DNA from: DATCJU01 sp036562635
GTDB lineage: Bacteria; Actinomycetota; Actinomycetes; Mycobacteriales; Pseudonocardiaceae
Direction of reading: 5' to 3'
Length of the DNA: 64,000 bases
Assembly: GCA_036562635.1 (NCBI GenBank)
Contig: DATCJU010000151.1
Location: 8,092 to 72,091 of the forward strand
The position numbers and the translations under genes are program-made. The number at the start of each line of letters is the position of its first letter. The stretch's first letter is position 1. The notes beneath the pieces were generated by a model, which was not told where the DNA came from, searched no databases, and saw only the letters and a program-made list of their open reading frames with translations. Positions 1-9,376 of this stretch are shown here, one piece after another.

Positions 1-1
1 G

Positions 2-580
2 GGTCATGAGCTCGGCGGCTGGCCGGGGACGTTCGCCGACGTCGCCGCCGTGGTCGACGCGGTCCCGACGTTGCTCGGCGAGCAGGTGGCCGCGGACCGG
101 ATCGCCCTGCTCGGCCACTCGGCGGGGGGACACCTGGCGCTGTGGGCCGCCGCGCGACACCGGCTGCCCGCGGACCACCCCTGGCACCGCGCGGAGCCGC
201 TGGTGCGGGGTGTGGTGTCCCTGGCCGGGTCCAGCAATCTCGGCCTGGCCCACGAGATCGACATGGACGACGGCTCGGTCGCCTCGTTCCTCGGCGGTGG
301 CCCGGACGCGTACCCCGACCGGTACGCCGTGGCCGACCCGATTCGTCTGGTCCCCACGGGCGTGCGCACGGTGCTGCTGCACGGCGACGCCGACGACATC
401 GTCCCGATCGAGATAAGCCGGTCCTACGCCACCGCGGCCCGCGCCGCCGGGGACGACGTCGAGCTGCGCGAACTGCCCGGCATCGGGCACTTCGCGGTCA
501 TCGACCCGCTCTCGACCGTGTGGCCGACGGTGCTGGACGCCCTCGCGGAGATTCTGGGCACCGGGCCGAAGCGGAGCTGA
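2..580 (+). CDS. kynB: Kynurenine formamidase-like alpha/beta hydrolase, 5' end outside the window
   Basis: The frame is open from base 2 and ends at a TGA at 578-580, so only the C-terminal ~192 residues are present. The nucleophile elbow GHSAGG is visible near the start. A later HGDADDIVP segment probably carries the acid and GIGHF the catalytic His. It would hydrolyse N-formylkynurenine to kynurenine plus formate. That specific role is inferred from the adjoining kynureninase and tryptophan 2,3-dioxygenase genes, because the fold alone is shared by many esterases. It is convergent with kynU across a strong hairpin. Confidence 0.8.
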   Translation, partial: GHELGGWPGTFADVAAVVDAVPTLLGEQVAADRIALLGHSAGGHLALWAAARHRLPADHPWHRAEPLVRGVVSLAGSSNLGLAHEIDMDDGSVASFLGGGPDAYPDRYAVADPIRLVPTGVRTVLLHGDADDIVPIEISRSYATAARAAGDDVELRELPGIGHFAVIDPLSTVWPTVLDALAEILGTGPKRS

Positions 581-611
581 GCCACGGCCGACGGTCCCGT
601 CCCGATGACCC

Positions 612-657
612 GCCACCCCGGTGGTCCGGTCGTTGCCGACCGGACCACCGGGGTGGC
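612..657. terminator. Bidirectional terminator between kynB and kynU
   Basis: A perfect 21-bp inverted repeat (arms 612-632 and 637-657, loop TTGC) lies between two convergent genes. There is no T-run on either side, as is common for actinobacterial terminators. Confidence 0.85.
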
Positions 658-673
658 ACGGCGTGTGGGCGGC

Positions 674-1846
674 TCAGTCGAGCTCGTCCCGCAGGGCTTC
701 GGCGGCGAGCAACGCGTCCTGGTAGCCGACGTACAACGGAGCGAACCCGAACCGCAGCACGTCCGGCGGTCGGAAGTCACCGATGACTCCCCGCTCGATC
801 AGCCGCCGCATGACCCGATCGGCGTCCGGGCAGGAGATCGACACCTGGTTGCCCCGCCACTCGTCACGTGGGGTCACCACCCGCACCCGGTCACCGAGCA
901 GCTCGTCGACACACTCCATGAAGAACCCGGTCAACGCCAGGCCCTTGGCGCGCACCTGTTCGACCGTCACCCGGTCCCAGACGTCCAGTGCCGCGTCGAG
1001 GGCGAGCATCGACAGGATGTCCGGTGTACCGCACCGGCCCCGGCCGATCCCCGAGGCCGGCCGGTAGTCGGCCTCCATGGCGAACGGGTCGCGGTGACCG
1101 GTCCAGCCGGGCAACGGGGTGTCGAAGGAGTCCTGCAGGTCCCTGGCCACGTACAGGAAGGCCGGAGCACCCGGTCCGCCACCGAGGAACTTGTAGGTGC
1201 ACCCGACGGCGAAGTCCACGCCGAGCGCGTCGAGCCGGACCGGAACGGCTCCGGCGCTGTGGCACAGGTCCCACACCACGCGAGCACCACGGGCGTGCAC
1301 CGCCTCGGTGATCGCCGCCATGTCGTGCAGCCGGCCGGTGCGGTAGTCGACGTGGTTGACCAGTACCACCGCGGTCCGTTCGTCCACCTGGTCGGCGATC
1401 TCCTCGACGGGCACCGGCCGCAGGGTGCGCCCGGCGAGACGGGCTGCCGAGGAGGCTAGATACCCGTCGGTGGGGAACGTGCTGGCGTCGACGAGGACCT
1501 CGGAGCGCCCCGGGGACAGGCGGATCGCCCCGATCAGGGCCTTGAAGACGTTCACGCTGGTGGAGTCGGCGACGACCACCTGGCCGGGCGCGGCTCCGAC
1601 CAGCGGTGCGATGCGGTCCCCGATGCGCTCGGGAGCCTCCCACCAGCCCTCGCTCCAGGATCGGATCAGCCGCTCGCCCCACTGGCGGCGCACCACGTCG
1701 TCGACCCGTTCGGCGATGGTGCGCAGCGGTGCCCCCAGGGAGTTGCCGTCGAGGTAGATCACCCCGTCGGGCAGGTCGAACAGCGGGCGACAGTCGGCGA
1801 GCGGGTCGACGGCGTCCAGCTCGCGGGCACGATCGATGAGCGACAT
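674..1846 (-). CDS. kynU: Kynureninase
   Basis: PLP-dependent enzyme of 390 residues, within the usual 390-420. It cleaves kynurenine to anthranilate and alanine. The family hallmark TYKFLGGGPG is present, with Lys219 as the expected Schiff-base lysine. Also visible are YLDGNSLG near the N terminus and VWDLCHSAGA around 191-200, with the PLP-pyridine Asp. The ATG at 1846 is preceded by GGGAAG. A longer in-frame extension lacks family similarity and runs into the kynA stop. It lies 44 bp downstream of kynA, so the two are probably co-transcribed. No kynurenine 3-monooxygenase is nearby, so the route appears to stop at anthranilate. Confidence 0.95.
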   Translation of the reverse strand: MSLIDRARELDAVDPLADCRPLFDLPDGVIYLDGNSLGAPLRTIAERVDDVVRRQWGERLIRSWSEGWWEAPERIGDRIAPLVGAAPGQVVVADSTSVNVFKALIGAIRLSPGRSEVLVDASTFPTDGYLASSAARLAGRTLRPVPVEEIADQVDERTAVVLVNHVDYRTGRLHDMAAITEAVHARGARVVWDLCHSAGAVPVRLDALGVDFAVGCTYKFLGGGPGAPAFLYVARDLQDSFDTPLPGWTGHRDPFAMEADYRPASGIGRGRCGTPDILSMLALDAALDVWDRVTVEQVRAKGLALTGFFMECVDELLGDRVRVVTPRDEWRGNQVSISCPDADRVMRRLIERGVIGDFRPPDVLRFGFAPLYVGYQDALLAAEALRDELD

Positions 1847-1890
1847 CGGTGGTTCTTCCCTACAGGTGTGTGGATCAGGGACCCAGAAGA

Positions 1891-2775
1891 TCAGACGTAG
1901 CTGCGTGCGGTCCACAGTTCGGGGAACACCGCCCGCTGTGCCCGCTTCTCCAGCCAGGCCACACCGGCGGAACCACCCGTTCCCGGTTTGGCGCCCATGG
2001 CGCGGCGGGTGGCCATCAGGTGGTTGTACCGCCAGCGGTTGAACTCCTCGGCGATGTCGGTGAGCACCTCACCGAGCTGCTGGGCCTCGGCGTGCTCGAC
2101 ACGGGAGGAGTAGATCCGTGCCCACACCTTCTCCACCTCCGGCGAGGGCCGGTACGGCTGGGTGAGATCCCGGTTCAGCACGGACTCGGGCATCTCGTAC
2201 CCGCGGCGGTGCAGGTGGGCGAGCACGTCGTCGTAGAGGCTGGGGGCGCGCAGCGCCTCCTCCAGCTCGGCGTGCACCTGGGGTACGGCGCGGTGCGGCA
2301 CCAGCATCGACGCGGACTTCTCCCCGAGCAGGAACTCCATGTGCCGGTACATCGCCGACTGGAATCCCGACCCCTCCCCCAGGTAGCCGCGGAACGCGTT
2401 GAACTCCTCCGGGGTCATCCGGGCGATCGAGCCCCAGGCGGCGTTGAGCCCCTCCAGGTGCAGCACGCTGCGACGCAGGGTCCGCACGGCGGCGGGCAGG
2501 TTGTCGGCGCGCAGCTCGGTCTGGGCCTGTCGCCACTCGAAGCACAGCAGACCGAAGTACAGCTCCATGATCTGGGTGACGACCAGGAAGGACATCTCTC
2601 CCGGGTCGTCGGACCAGCGCCGCTGCAACCGGTGCAGCGTCGAGGCGTGCACGTAGTCCTCGTAGGGCGTGGTCGCAGCGAACTCCAGGTTCGGCTCCTC
2701 CTCCGCCCCCGTCGCCGAGTGCAGCGCAGGACAGGCGGAGAGGGTCTCCGGCTGCTGCGGCCGCGCAGAGCTCAT
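1891..2775 (-). CDS. kynA: Tryptophan 2,3-dioxygenase
   Basis: Heme enzyme of 294 residues that opens the indole ring of L-tryptophan to N-formylkynurenine, the first step of the pathway completed by the neighbouring kynB and kynU. The core resembles the family throughout: YEDYVHASTLHRLQ, the long helix EMSFLVVTQIMELYFGLL, and the C-terminal RRAMGAKPGTGGSAGVAWL segment. The ATG at 2775 has a strong GGAGGAGG ribosome site. It is divergent from an Lrp/AsnC regulator, with a palindrome in the shared promoter region. Confidence 0.95.
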   Translation of the reverse strand: MSSARPQQPETLSACPALHSATGAEEEPNLEFAATTPYEDYVHASTLHRLQRRWSDDPGEMSFLVVTQIMELYFGLLCFEWRQAQTELRADNLPAAVRTLRRSVLHLEGLNAAWGSIARMTPEEFNAFRGYLGEGSGFQSAMYRHMEFLLGEKSASMLVPHRAVPQVHAELEEALRAPSLYDDVLAHLHRRGYEMPESVLNRDLTQPYRPSPEVEKVWARIYSSRVEHAEAQQLGEVLTDIAEEFNRWRYNHLMATRRAMGAKPGTGGSAGVAWLEKRAQRAVFPELWTARSYV

Positions 2776-2879
2776 GTCGTGCCTCCTCCTTCCAGGTGAC
2801 GCTGTGACCTGGACCATGGTGATGGGCACGACCACGTTCCGGAATGGGCGTCGGGGTGTATTTCGCCCCTTTCGACTTA

Positions 2880-2901
2880 TGGTCAAAAACCAATTTGACC
2901 A
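2880..2901. promoter_or_regulatory. Candidate Lrp-family operator between kynA and its regulator
   Basis: Perfect inverted repeat TGGTCAAA-N6-TTTGACCA in an AT-rich patch of the 140-bp divergent promoter region. It sits 15 bp upstream of the regulator start and about 105 bp upstream of the kynA start. Lrp/AsnC proteins commonly bind such imperfect to perfect palindromes next to their own gene. Binding is inferred. Confidence 0.65.
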
Positions 2902-2915
2902 GTAGCTTTACGATC

Positions 2916-3368
2916 GTGAGAACTCCGCTGGATCGGGTGGACTGGGCGATCCTGAAGGAACTCCAGACCGATGCCCGACTGTCCTACAACGAGCTCGCAC
3001 GCCGCGTGCATGTTTCCCCGCCGACGGTGGCGCAGCGTGTACGCCGCATGGAGGAAGAAGGGGTGATCACTGGTTACCGTGCGTGCATCGATCCGATCGC
3101 AGCCGGACGACCGGTGATCGCCCTGGTACGCATGAAGTGCTACGGGGCCCGGTGCATCACGGTGCACCCGGAGCTGCTGGAGGACTGCCCGGAGGTGCTG
3201 GAGGTCTCCCGGGTGACCGGGGACATCTGCTCGGTGGTGAAGGTGGCCGCCCCCTCCGTCCAGGCCCTGGAACGGCTGCTGGAACGTCTGGCCACCTACG
3301 GGGAGACCTCCAGCGCGATGGTGCTGTCCACACCGATCGGGTGGCGCCCGCTGACCCCGCCGGAGTGA
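2916..3368 (+). CDS. Lrp/AsnC family transcriptional regulator, probable regulator of the kyn genes
   Basis: 150 residues, the usual size. The N-terminal winged helix-turn-helix includes LDRVDWAILKELQTDARLSYNELARRVHVSPPTVAQRVRRMEE-type sequence, followed by the RAM ligand-binding domain (about residues 60-145). The GTG start at 2916 is chosen because family members begin a few residues before LDxxDxxIL. The longer open frame would run through the palindrome. Divergent placement beside kynA suggests it senses tryptophan, kynurenine or a related metabolite, as KynR (Lrp family) does in Pseudomonas. Confidence 0.9.
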   Translation: MRTPLDRVDWAILKELQTDARLSYNELARRVHVSPPTVAQRVRRMEEEGVITGYRACIDPIAAGRPVIALVRMKCYGARCITVHPELLEDCPEVLEVSRVTGDICSVVKVAAPSVQALERLLERLATYGETSSAMVLSTPIGWRPLTPPE

Positions 3369-3372
3369 AGCT

Positions 3373-3422
3373 GGGCCCGGCGGGTGGGACGGCTGTCCGA
3401 AGCCGCCCCACCCGCCGGGCCC
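3373..3422. terminator. Bidirectional terminator
   Basis: Long near-perfect hairpin with arms of about 22 bp (3373-3394 and 3401-3422) and a short loop, placed between the convergent regulator and esterase genes. Confidence 0.85.
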
Positions 3423-3428
3423 GTTGCT

Positions 3429-4994
3429 TCAGAACTCGTACTCGACGGTGAGGGTGGTCGCCGTGCCGGGCCGGAAGAACACGTAGGCAGTGCCCGGCGG
3501 ATCCTGCAGGAAACGCAACCGGAACTGCGTCGTCCCCGCACGGTTCAACGCGGCCAGGGCCTGCGGCGGCAGATCACCGGAACGAGCCTGCCCCGACGTG
3601 GTACGCGGGATCTCCACGATCGCCGACAGATCCGCGGGAGCAGCCCAGTCGGCGGCCTCGATACCACAACCGTTCCCGAAGCACCCGCTGCGCAGATCCA
3701 CCACCAGCCGGTTGCCGGCCGGGCTGCTCCACGGGTCCCCGGACCCACTGGCCCGGTCGACGGTCAGCCAGGCCCGTGTCACGGTGGCCCCGGCGGGAAT
3801 CGCCGAGGTGTCGAAGGCCAGAACCGTCCGGCTCACCTGCCCGTCGACCCCACGCCCCACGGCCAGCCCGAGCGTGCCCTCCAGGGTGCCGACAGCGGCG
3901 CCGGAACCGTCGGAAGCCGCCTTGACGTACCCGTCGAAGGCATCGATCCCCCGCAGGGTGAGCACGCCCGGCTGCTCTCCCGGGCCACTCCCCGAGTCCA
4001 GTCCCCAGGTGCGACCCATGTGCCAGGCGGCACAGACGTTCACGTCCAGCATGTAGGCGGCGGTCCTGCCGCACTGCTGGGTACCGGTACCCGGGTCGAC
4101 CGGCTGACCGTGCCCCATGCCGGTGATCCGATACGTCTCCACCACCGCGCGACCACCCGAATCCCGGTAGACCGCGTGCGGATACCCGGCGACGGTGTCC
4201 GTGACGTCCGGTGTGGCGTCGGTGCCGTGCACGTCGGTCCACTGCTCGACCAACTCCTGCTGGTTGGCCACCGCCACCGTGTAGTCGGCGGTGCCGTGCC
4301 AGATGCTCACGGTCGGCCACGGCCCCCGGTACGAGCTGGCCGCCCGGACCAAGTCACCCCACTGCTGGGCCGTACGGTCCCGCCCGGGGTTCATGCACGA
4401 GAGGGACTCCAGCAGCGTGGTCGCGCAGCGGTAGGGCAGACCGGCCACGATGCCGCCTCCGGCGAACAGATCGGGGTAGGTGGCCAACATCACCGTGGTC
4501 ATCGCACCACCGGCGGACAACCCGGTCACGTAGACCCGCTCGCTGTCGGCCCCGGTGTCGGCGAGCATCCGCTGGATCATCTGGGCGATCGAGGCGGCCT
4601 CGCCCTGACCGCGGGTGGTGTCACCGGGCTCGTACCAGGTGAAACAGTTCTGGACCTGGTTGACGAACTGCTGCTGGGGAAGCAGCAGGGAGAACCCCCA
4701 TCGATCGGCCAACTCCACCCAGCCGGAGCTGGTGCCGTACCCGGTGGCGTCCTGGGTGCAACCGTGCATGGCGACCACCAGGGGACGGCCCGTGGGCAAC
4801 CCGTCGGGCACGTACCGGAACATGCGCAGGTTGCCGGGGTTGCTGCCGAAACCGGTGACCTCCTCGATGCCGGCGGCCCGGGCCACCGGAGCGGTGAGGG
4901 TGAGCAACCCGACCACCAGGGCCACCACCGCCCCGAACGCCCCCAGAACCCGCGCCGGGACGGGCCCTGCCGATCCTGTGGACACCTCGTGCAT
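3429..4994 (-). CDS. Secreted PHB-depolymerase-family esterase with a C-terminal beta-rich domain
   Basis: 521 residues. A signal peptide is clear (hydrophobic 17-35, likely cleavage after ARA at about residue 40). The alpha/beta-hydrolase part has the oxyanion MHGC at 76-79, the nucleophile GLSAGG with Ser160, an HGTADYTV acid region and a MGHGQPV His. This matches the PHB depolymerase/feruloyl esterase branch. From about residue 340 a separate domain follows that resembles DNRLRE-type modules (RTVLAFDTSAIPAGATVTRAWLTV). It probably aids surface or substrate binding. The ATG at 4994 has GGGAGG upstream. The polymer or ester substrate cannot be assigned. Confidence 0.85.
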   Translation of the reverse strand: MHEVSTGSAGPVPARVLGAFGAVVALVVGLLTLTAPVARAAGIEEVTGFGSNPGNLRMFRYVPDGLPTGRPLVVAMHGCTQDATGYGTSSGWVELADRWGFSLLLPQQQFVNQVQNCFTWYEPGDTTRGQGEAASIAQMIQRMLADTGADSERVYVTGLSAGGAMTTVMLATYPDLFAGGGIVAGLPYRCATTLLESLSCMNPGRDRTAQQWGDLVRAASSYRGPWPTVSIWHGTADYTVAVANQQELVEQWTDVHGTDATPDVTDTVAGYPHAVYRDSGGRAVVETYRITGMGHGQPVDPGTGTQQCGRTAAYMLDVNVCAAWHMGRTWGLDSGSGPGEQPGVLTLRGIDAFDGYVKAASDGSGAAVGTLEGTLGLAVGRGVDGQVSRTVLAFDTSAIPAGATVTRAWLTVDRASGSGDPWSSPAGNRLVVDLRSGCFGNGCGIEAADWAAPADLSAIVEIPRTTSGQARSGDLPPQALAALNRAGTTQFRLRFLQDPPGTAYVFFRPGTATTLTVEYEF

Positions 4995-5320
4995 ACGACC
5001 TCCCGACGACCTCGACGACGTCGCTTCCCACCGTGCGGTGATCGGGATCACACGCTAGAAGCGATGTGTCGGAATCGGGATGGGCCTGATCACCACACCG
5101 CACCCGGACCGGATGTGCCCACCATCCAGGACACCGCGACGAGAGGGCCGAATCACCAGGTCGACGCACCGGTGGTGATCACCCGCCCGGGGCAAGATCA
5201 CCTGCCGCCCCGGGCGGTGGACCGTGGGACGTACCACCGACGGTGCAGGGATCGGCCACCGGCTGGAGTGCATTAATCACAGGCGGAGACCGCCGGCCCT
5301 CTGCCTATCCTTGACCCCAT
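4995..5320. other. Divergent intergenic region, esterase/hrpA
   Basis: 326 bp with no credible gene. It holds the promoters of both flanking genes. A TATCCT hexamer at 5306-5311 lies 9 bp before the hrpA ATG and could be a -10 element for a leaderless transcript. I see no convincing -35. Confidence 0.5.
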
Positions 5321-8300
5321 ATGGGTACTCGCCTCGTGAAATCTCCTCTCGACGACCTGCGGACACGCCTGTCCGGGCTGATGCTGCGCGACCAGCACCG
5401 GCTGCGTCGCCGCATCGACGGCGCGCGCAAGGTGCGGAACGCCGAGGCTCTGCAGGCCGTCGTCGAGGAGATCTCCGCGGACGTGACCGCCGCCGAGGAA
5501 CGGGTGGCGCGGCGCCGCGCCGCCGTGCCCCGGATCAGCTACCCCGAGACCCTGCCGGTCAGCCAGCGCAGGGACGACATCCTCGCCGCGATCCGCGACC
5601 ACCAGGTCGTGATCGTCGCCGGGGAGACCGGCTCCGGCAAGACCACCCAGCTGCCCAAGATGTGCCTGGAGCTGGGCCGGGGAGTACTGGGGACGATCGG
5701 ACACACCCAGCCCCGTCGCCTGGCCGCGCGCACCGTGGCCGAGCGGGTCGCCGAGGAACTGGCCACTCCCCTGGGGGAGGTCGTCGGCTACAAGGTGCGG
5801 TTCACCGACCGGGCGGGCGAGGACACCCTGGTCAAACTGATGACCGACGGGATCCTCCTGGCGGAGATCCAGAACGACCGGATGCTGCGCCAGTACGACA
5901 CCCTGATCATCGACGAGGCGCACGAGCGCAGCCTGAACATCGACTTCATCCTGGGCTATCTCAAGCAGCTGCTGCCGCGCCGCCCCGACCTGAAGGTCAT
6001 CATCACCTCGGCGACCATCGACCCGGAACGTTTCGCCCACCACTTCGCCACCGAGGACGGACCCGCCCCGATCGTGGAGGTCTCCGGCCGCACCTACCCG
6101 GTGGAGGTGCGCTACCGACCGGTGGTGGACCCCGACGACGAGAACTCCGACCCCGACCGGGACCAGATCCAGGCCATCTGCGACGCGGTGGACGAGCTGC
6201 GTGCCGAGGGCCCGGGGGACATCCTGGTCTTCCTCTCCGGTGAGCGAGAGATCCGGGACACCGCCGACGCGCTGAAGGGCATGAACCTGCCCAACACCGA
6301 GATCCTGCCGCTCTACGCCCGACTGTCGGCGGCCGAGCAGCACCGGGTGTTCCAGCCGCACACCGGGCGACGCATCGTGCTGGCGACCAACGTCGCCGAG
6401 ACCTCACTGACCGTGCCGGGCATCCGGTACGTGATCGACCCCGGCACGGCACGGATCTCCCGGTACAGCCACCGGCTCAAGGTGCAGCGGCTGCCCATCG
6501 AGCCGATCTCGCAGGCCTCGGCCAACCAGCGCAAGGGACGCTGTGGCCGGGTGTCGGAGGGTATCTGCATCCGGCTGTACTCCGAAGAGGACTTCCTGTC
6601 CCGCCCGGAGTTCACCGACCCGGAGATCCTGCGCACCAACCTCGCCTCGGTCGTCCTGCAGATGACGGCGCTGGGGCTGGGCGACGTCGCCGCCTTCCCC
6701 TTCATCGACCCACCGGACCGGCGCAACATCTCCGACGGCGTGCAGCTGCTGCAGGAACTGGGTGCGTTGAACCCGGCGGAGAAGGACCCACGGAAGCGGC
6801 TGACCCCGCTGGGGCGCAAACTGGCGCAGCTGCCGATCGATCCCCGCCTGGGACGGATGGTGCTGGAGGCCGAGCGCAACGGCTGCGTCCGCGAGGTGCT
6901 GATCATCGCCTCGGCGCTGTCCATCCAGGACCCGCGGGAGCGACCCGCGGACAAGCAGCAGGCCGCCGACGAGAAACACGCCCGGTTCGCCCACCCTGAC
7001 TCGGACTTCTTGGCCTACCTCAACCTGTGGAACTACCTGCAGGAACGACAGAAGGAACTGTCGTCGAACCAGTTCCGCAAGTTGTGCCGCGCCGAGTTCC
7101 TCAACTACCTGCGGGTGCGCGAGTGGCAGGACCTGTTCGGCCAGCTGCGCCAGGTGACCAGGTCACTGGACATCTCGCTGAGCAGTGCACCCGACGACCC
7201 ACAGCGCATCCACGCCTCGCTGCTGGCCGGTCTGCTGTCCCACGTCGGGATGAAGGACGTCACGAAGCGCAACACCCAGTCCGCGCGGCAGGGGCGGGGC
7301 CCCGAGGAGTACCTGGGTGCCCGCAACGCACGGTTCGCCATCTTCCCCGGCTCGGCGCTGGCGAAGAAGCCACCACAGTGGGTCATGGCGGCCGAGTTGG
7401 TGGAGACCTCCCGGCTGTGGGCCCGGATCGTCGCGCGCATCGAGCCGGAGTGGGTGGAGCCACTGGCCCAACACCTGGTGAAGCGCACCTACAGCGAACC
7501 GCACTGGGACGCCCGCCGCGGCGCGGTGATGGCCTACGAGAAGGTGACGTTGTACGGCATCCCCCTCGTGGTGGGACGCCGGGTCAACTACGGACGCATC
7601 GACCCCGAGCTGTCCCGGGAGCTGTTCATCCGGCACGCGCTGGTCGAGGGCGACTGGGACACCCGCCACGAGTTCTTCCACGCCAACAGGCGGCTGCTCG
7701 CCGAGGTGGAGGAGCTGGAGCACCGGACGCGGCGACGCGACATCCTCGTCGACGACGAGACGCTGTTCCGGTTCTACGACGAGCGCGTGGGCCGTGAGGT
7801 GGTGTCGGCCCGCCACTTCGACACGTGGTGGAAGAAGGTACGCCGCACCCAGCCGGACCTGCTCACCTTCACCAGGTCGATGCTGGTCAACGAGCAGGCG
7901 GGAGAGATCGACGGGCAGGACTTCCCGGACTCCTGGCAGCAGGGCGGGCTCACTCTGCCGCTGTCGTACCACTTCGAGCCCGGTACCTCGTCGGACGGCG
8001 TGACGGTGCACGTCCCGCTGGCCGTGCTCAACCAGATGACCGGGGACACCTTCGACTGGCTGGTACCGGGTCTGCGGGAGGAGCTGGTCACCGCGCTGCT
8101 CCGGTCGCTGCCCAAGCCGCTGCGCCGCCACCTGGTCCCGGTGCCCGACTGTGCGCGCCAGGTGTTGGCGCGGATCTCGACGGACGAGCCGCTGCTGGAG
8201 GCGCTGGAGCGGGAGCTGCGACAGCTGCGTGGCGTGACCGTGCCACGCGACGCCTGGGACCTGGACCGGATCCCGGGACACCTGAAGGCCACCTTCCGGG

Positions 8301-9277
8301 TGGTGGACGACGACGGCCGCACCCTGGCCGAGGGCAAGGACCTGGACGAGCTCCGGCGGCGCCTGCGCAGCCAGCTGCAGGCCACGCTGTCCGACGCCGC
8401 ACACGAGGTGGAGCGGCAGGGCCTGCGGTCCTGGACCATCGGGACACTGCCCAGGCGGATCGAGCGGGAGCGGGCCGGTTTCGTCGTCACCGCCTATCCG
8501 GCGCTGGTGGACGAGAAGGACAGCGTCGCGGTCCGCACCTTCGAGTCCGAGGCCCAGCAGCAGCGCGCGATGTGGGCGGGCACCCGCCGTCTGCTGCTGC
8601 TGAACGCGCCTTCGCCGGTGAAGGTGGTGCAGCGGAGCCTGAGCAACGAGGCCAAGCTGGCACTGACCCACAACCCCCACGGTGGGGTGGCGCCGATGCT
8701 GGCGGACTGCATCGACTGTGCCGCGGACAAGCTGATCGCCGACAACGGCGGTCCCGTCTGGGACGAGGAGAGCTTCACCAAGCTCAGCGACCGGGTGAAC
8801 CGCGAGCTGGCCGCCACGGTGCTCGACGTGCTGGGCCACGTGCACCGCGTGCTGGTCGCGGCGCGCGACGTCGAGCTGAAGCTGTCCCGCCCCTGGGGAC
8901 CGGCGCTGGCCCCCTCGGTCGCGGACGTCCGGGCCCAGCTGACCGGGTTGGTCTACCCCGGGTTCGTCACCGCCACCGGGTGGCGGCGGCTGCCCGACCT
9001 GGTCCGGTACCTGCGCGGTGCCGAGCGCCGGTTGGAGAAGCTGCCGGAGAACCCGCGGCGCGACCAGGAGTGGATGGACCGGGTGGCGGACGTGCAGCAG
9101 GCCTACCAGGAGCTGCTGGACCGGCTGCCCCCGGAGACGGCGGACACCGAGGAGGTACGGCAGATCCGCTGGATGATCGAGGAGCTGCGCATCAGCTACT
9201 TCGCCCAGACGCTCCGGACCGCCTACCCGGTGTCCGACAAGCGCATCTTCCGGGTGATCGACGGGTTGATGCCCTGA
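5321..9277 (+). CDS. hrpA: ATP-dependent RNA helicase HrpA
   Basis: 1318 residues, the size of full-length DEAH-box HrpA. Walker A GETGSGKTT is at 101-109 and DEAH at 198-201. SAT (motif III) and the family VI region (SQASANQRKGRCGRV) follow. The C-terminal half is the long HrpA-specific OB-fold/DUF3418 region. In other bacteria HrpA acts in rRNA/mRNA processing and collided-ribosome rescue. The ATG at 5321 lacks a Shine-Dalgarno, and a GTG at 5336 is the alternative start. No operon partner is evident upstream. Confidence 0.97.
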   Translation: MGTRLVKSPLDDLRTRLSGLMLRDQHRLRRRIDGARKVRNAEALQAVVEEISADVTAAEERVARRRAAVPRISYPETLPVSQRRDDILAAIRDHQVVIVAGETGSGKTTQLPKMCLELGRGVLGTIGHTQPRRLAARTVAERVAEELATPLGEVVGYKVRFTDRAGEDTLVKLMTDGILLAEIQNDRMLRQYDTLIIDEAHERSLNIDFILGYLKQLLPRRPDLKVIITSATIDPERFAHHFATEDGPAPIVEVSGRTYPVEVRYRPVVDPDDENSDPDRDQIQAICDAVDELRAEGPGDILVFLSGEREIRDTADALKGMNLPNTEILPLYARLSAAEQHRVFQPHTGRRIVLATNVAETSLTVPGIRYVIDPGTARISRYSHRLKVQRLPIEPISQASANQRKGRCGRVSEGICIRLYSEEDFLSRPEFTDPEILRTNLASVVLQMTALGLGDVAAFPFIDPPDRRNISDGVQLLQELGALNPAEKDPRKRLTPLGRKLAQLPIDPRLGRMVLEAERNGCVREVLIIASALSIQDPRERPADKQQAADEKHARFAHPDSDFLAYLNLWNYLQERQKELSSNQFRKLCRAEFLNYLRVREWQDLFGQLRQVTRSLDISLSSAPDDPQRIHASLLAGLLSHVGMKDVTKRNTQSARQGRGPEEYLGARNARFAIFPGSALAKKPPQWVMAAELVETSRLWARIVARIEPEWVEPLAQHLVKRTYSEPHWDARRGAVMAYEKVTLYGIPLVVGRRVNYGRIDPELSRELFIRHALVEGDWDTRHEFFHANRRLLAEVEELEHRTRRRDILVDDETLFRFYDERVGREVVSARHFDTWWKKVRRTQPDLLTFTRSMLVNEQAGEIDGQDFPDSWQQGGLTLPLSYHFEPGTSSDGVTVHVPLAVLNQMTGDTFDWLVPGLREELVTALLRSLPKPLRRHLVPVPDCARQVLARISTDEPLLEALERELRQLRGVTVPRDAWDLDRIPGHLKATFRVVDDDGRTLAEGKDLDELRRRLRSQLQATLSDAAHEVERQGLRSWTIGTLPRRIERERAGFVVTAYPALVDEKDSVAVRTFESEAQQQRAMWAGTRRLLLLNAPSPVKVVQRSLSNEAKLALTHNPHGGVAPMLADCIDCAADKLIADNGGPVWDEESFTKLSDRVNRELAATVLDVLGHVHRVLVAARDVELKLSRPWGPALAPSVADVRAQLTGLVYPGFVTATGWRRLPDLVRYLRGAERRLEKLPENPRRDQEWMDRVADVQQAYQELLDRLPPETADTEEVRQIRWMIEELRISYFAQTLRTAYPVSDKRIFRVIDGLMP

Positions 9278-9283
9278 GGTGGC

Positions 9284-9301
9284 CCGCCCCGACGTGGGCG
9301 G
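9284..9301 (+). terminator. Possible terminator after hrpA
   Basis: Six-bp GC-only stem (9284-9289 with 9296-9301), 6 bp after the hrpA stop. It is weak but the only hairpin in the gap. Confidence 0.4.
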
Positions 9302-9376
9302 CCCGGGTGTCGGACCTGCGCGGCACAATTCCTCTGCGCATCCTCTGCGCAGCCCAGGACCGCGGAGGTGGTGGGG

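Noticed and set aside
3384..5276. 630-codon open frame on the plus strand
   Set aside because: Antisense to the esterase, whose signal peptide and catalytic motifs are clear.
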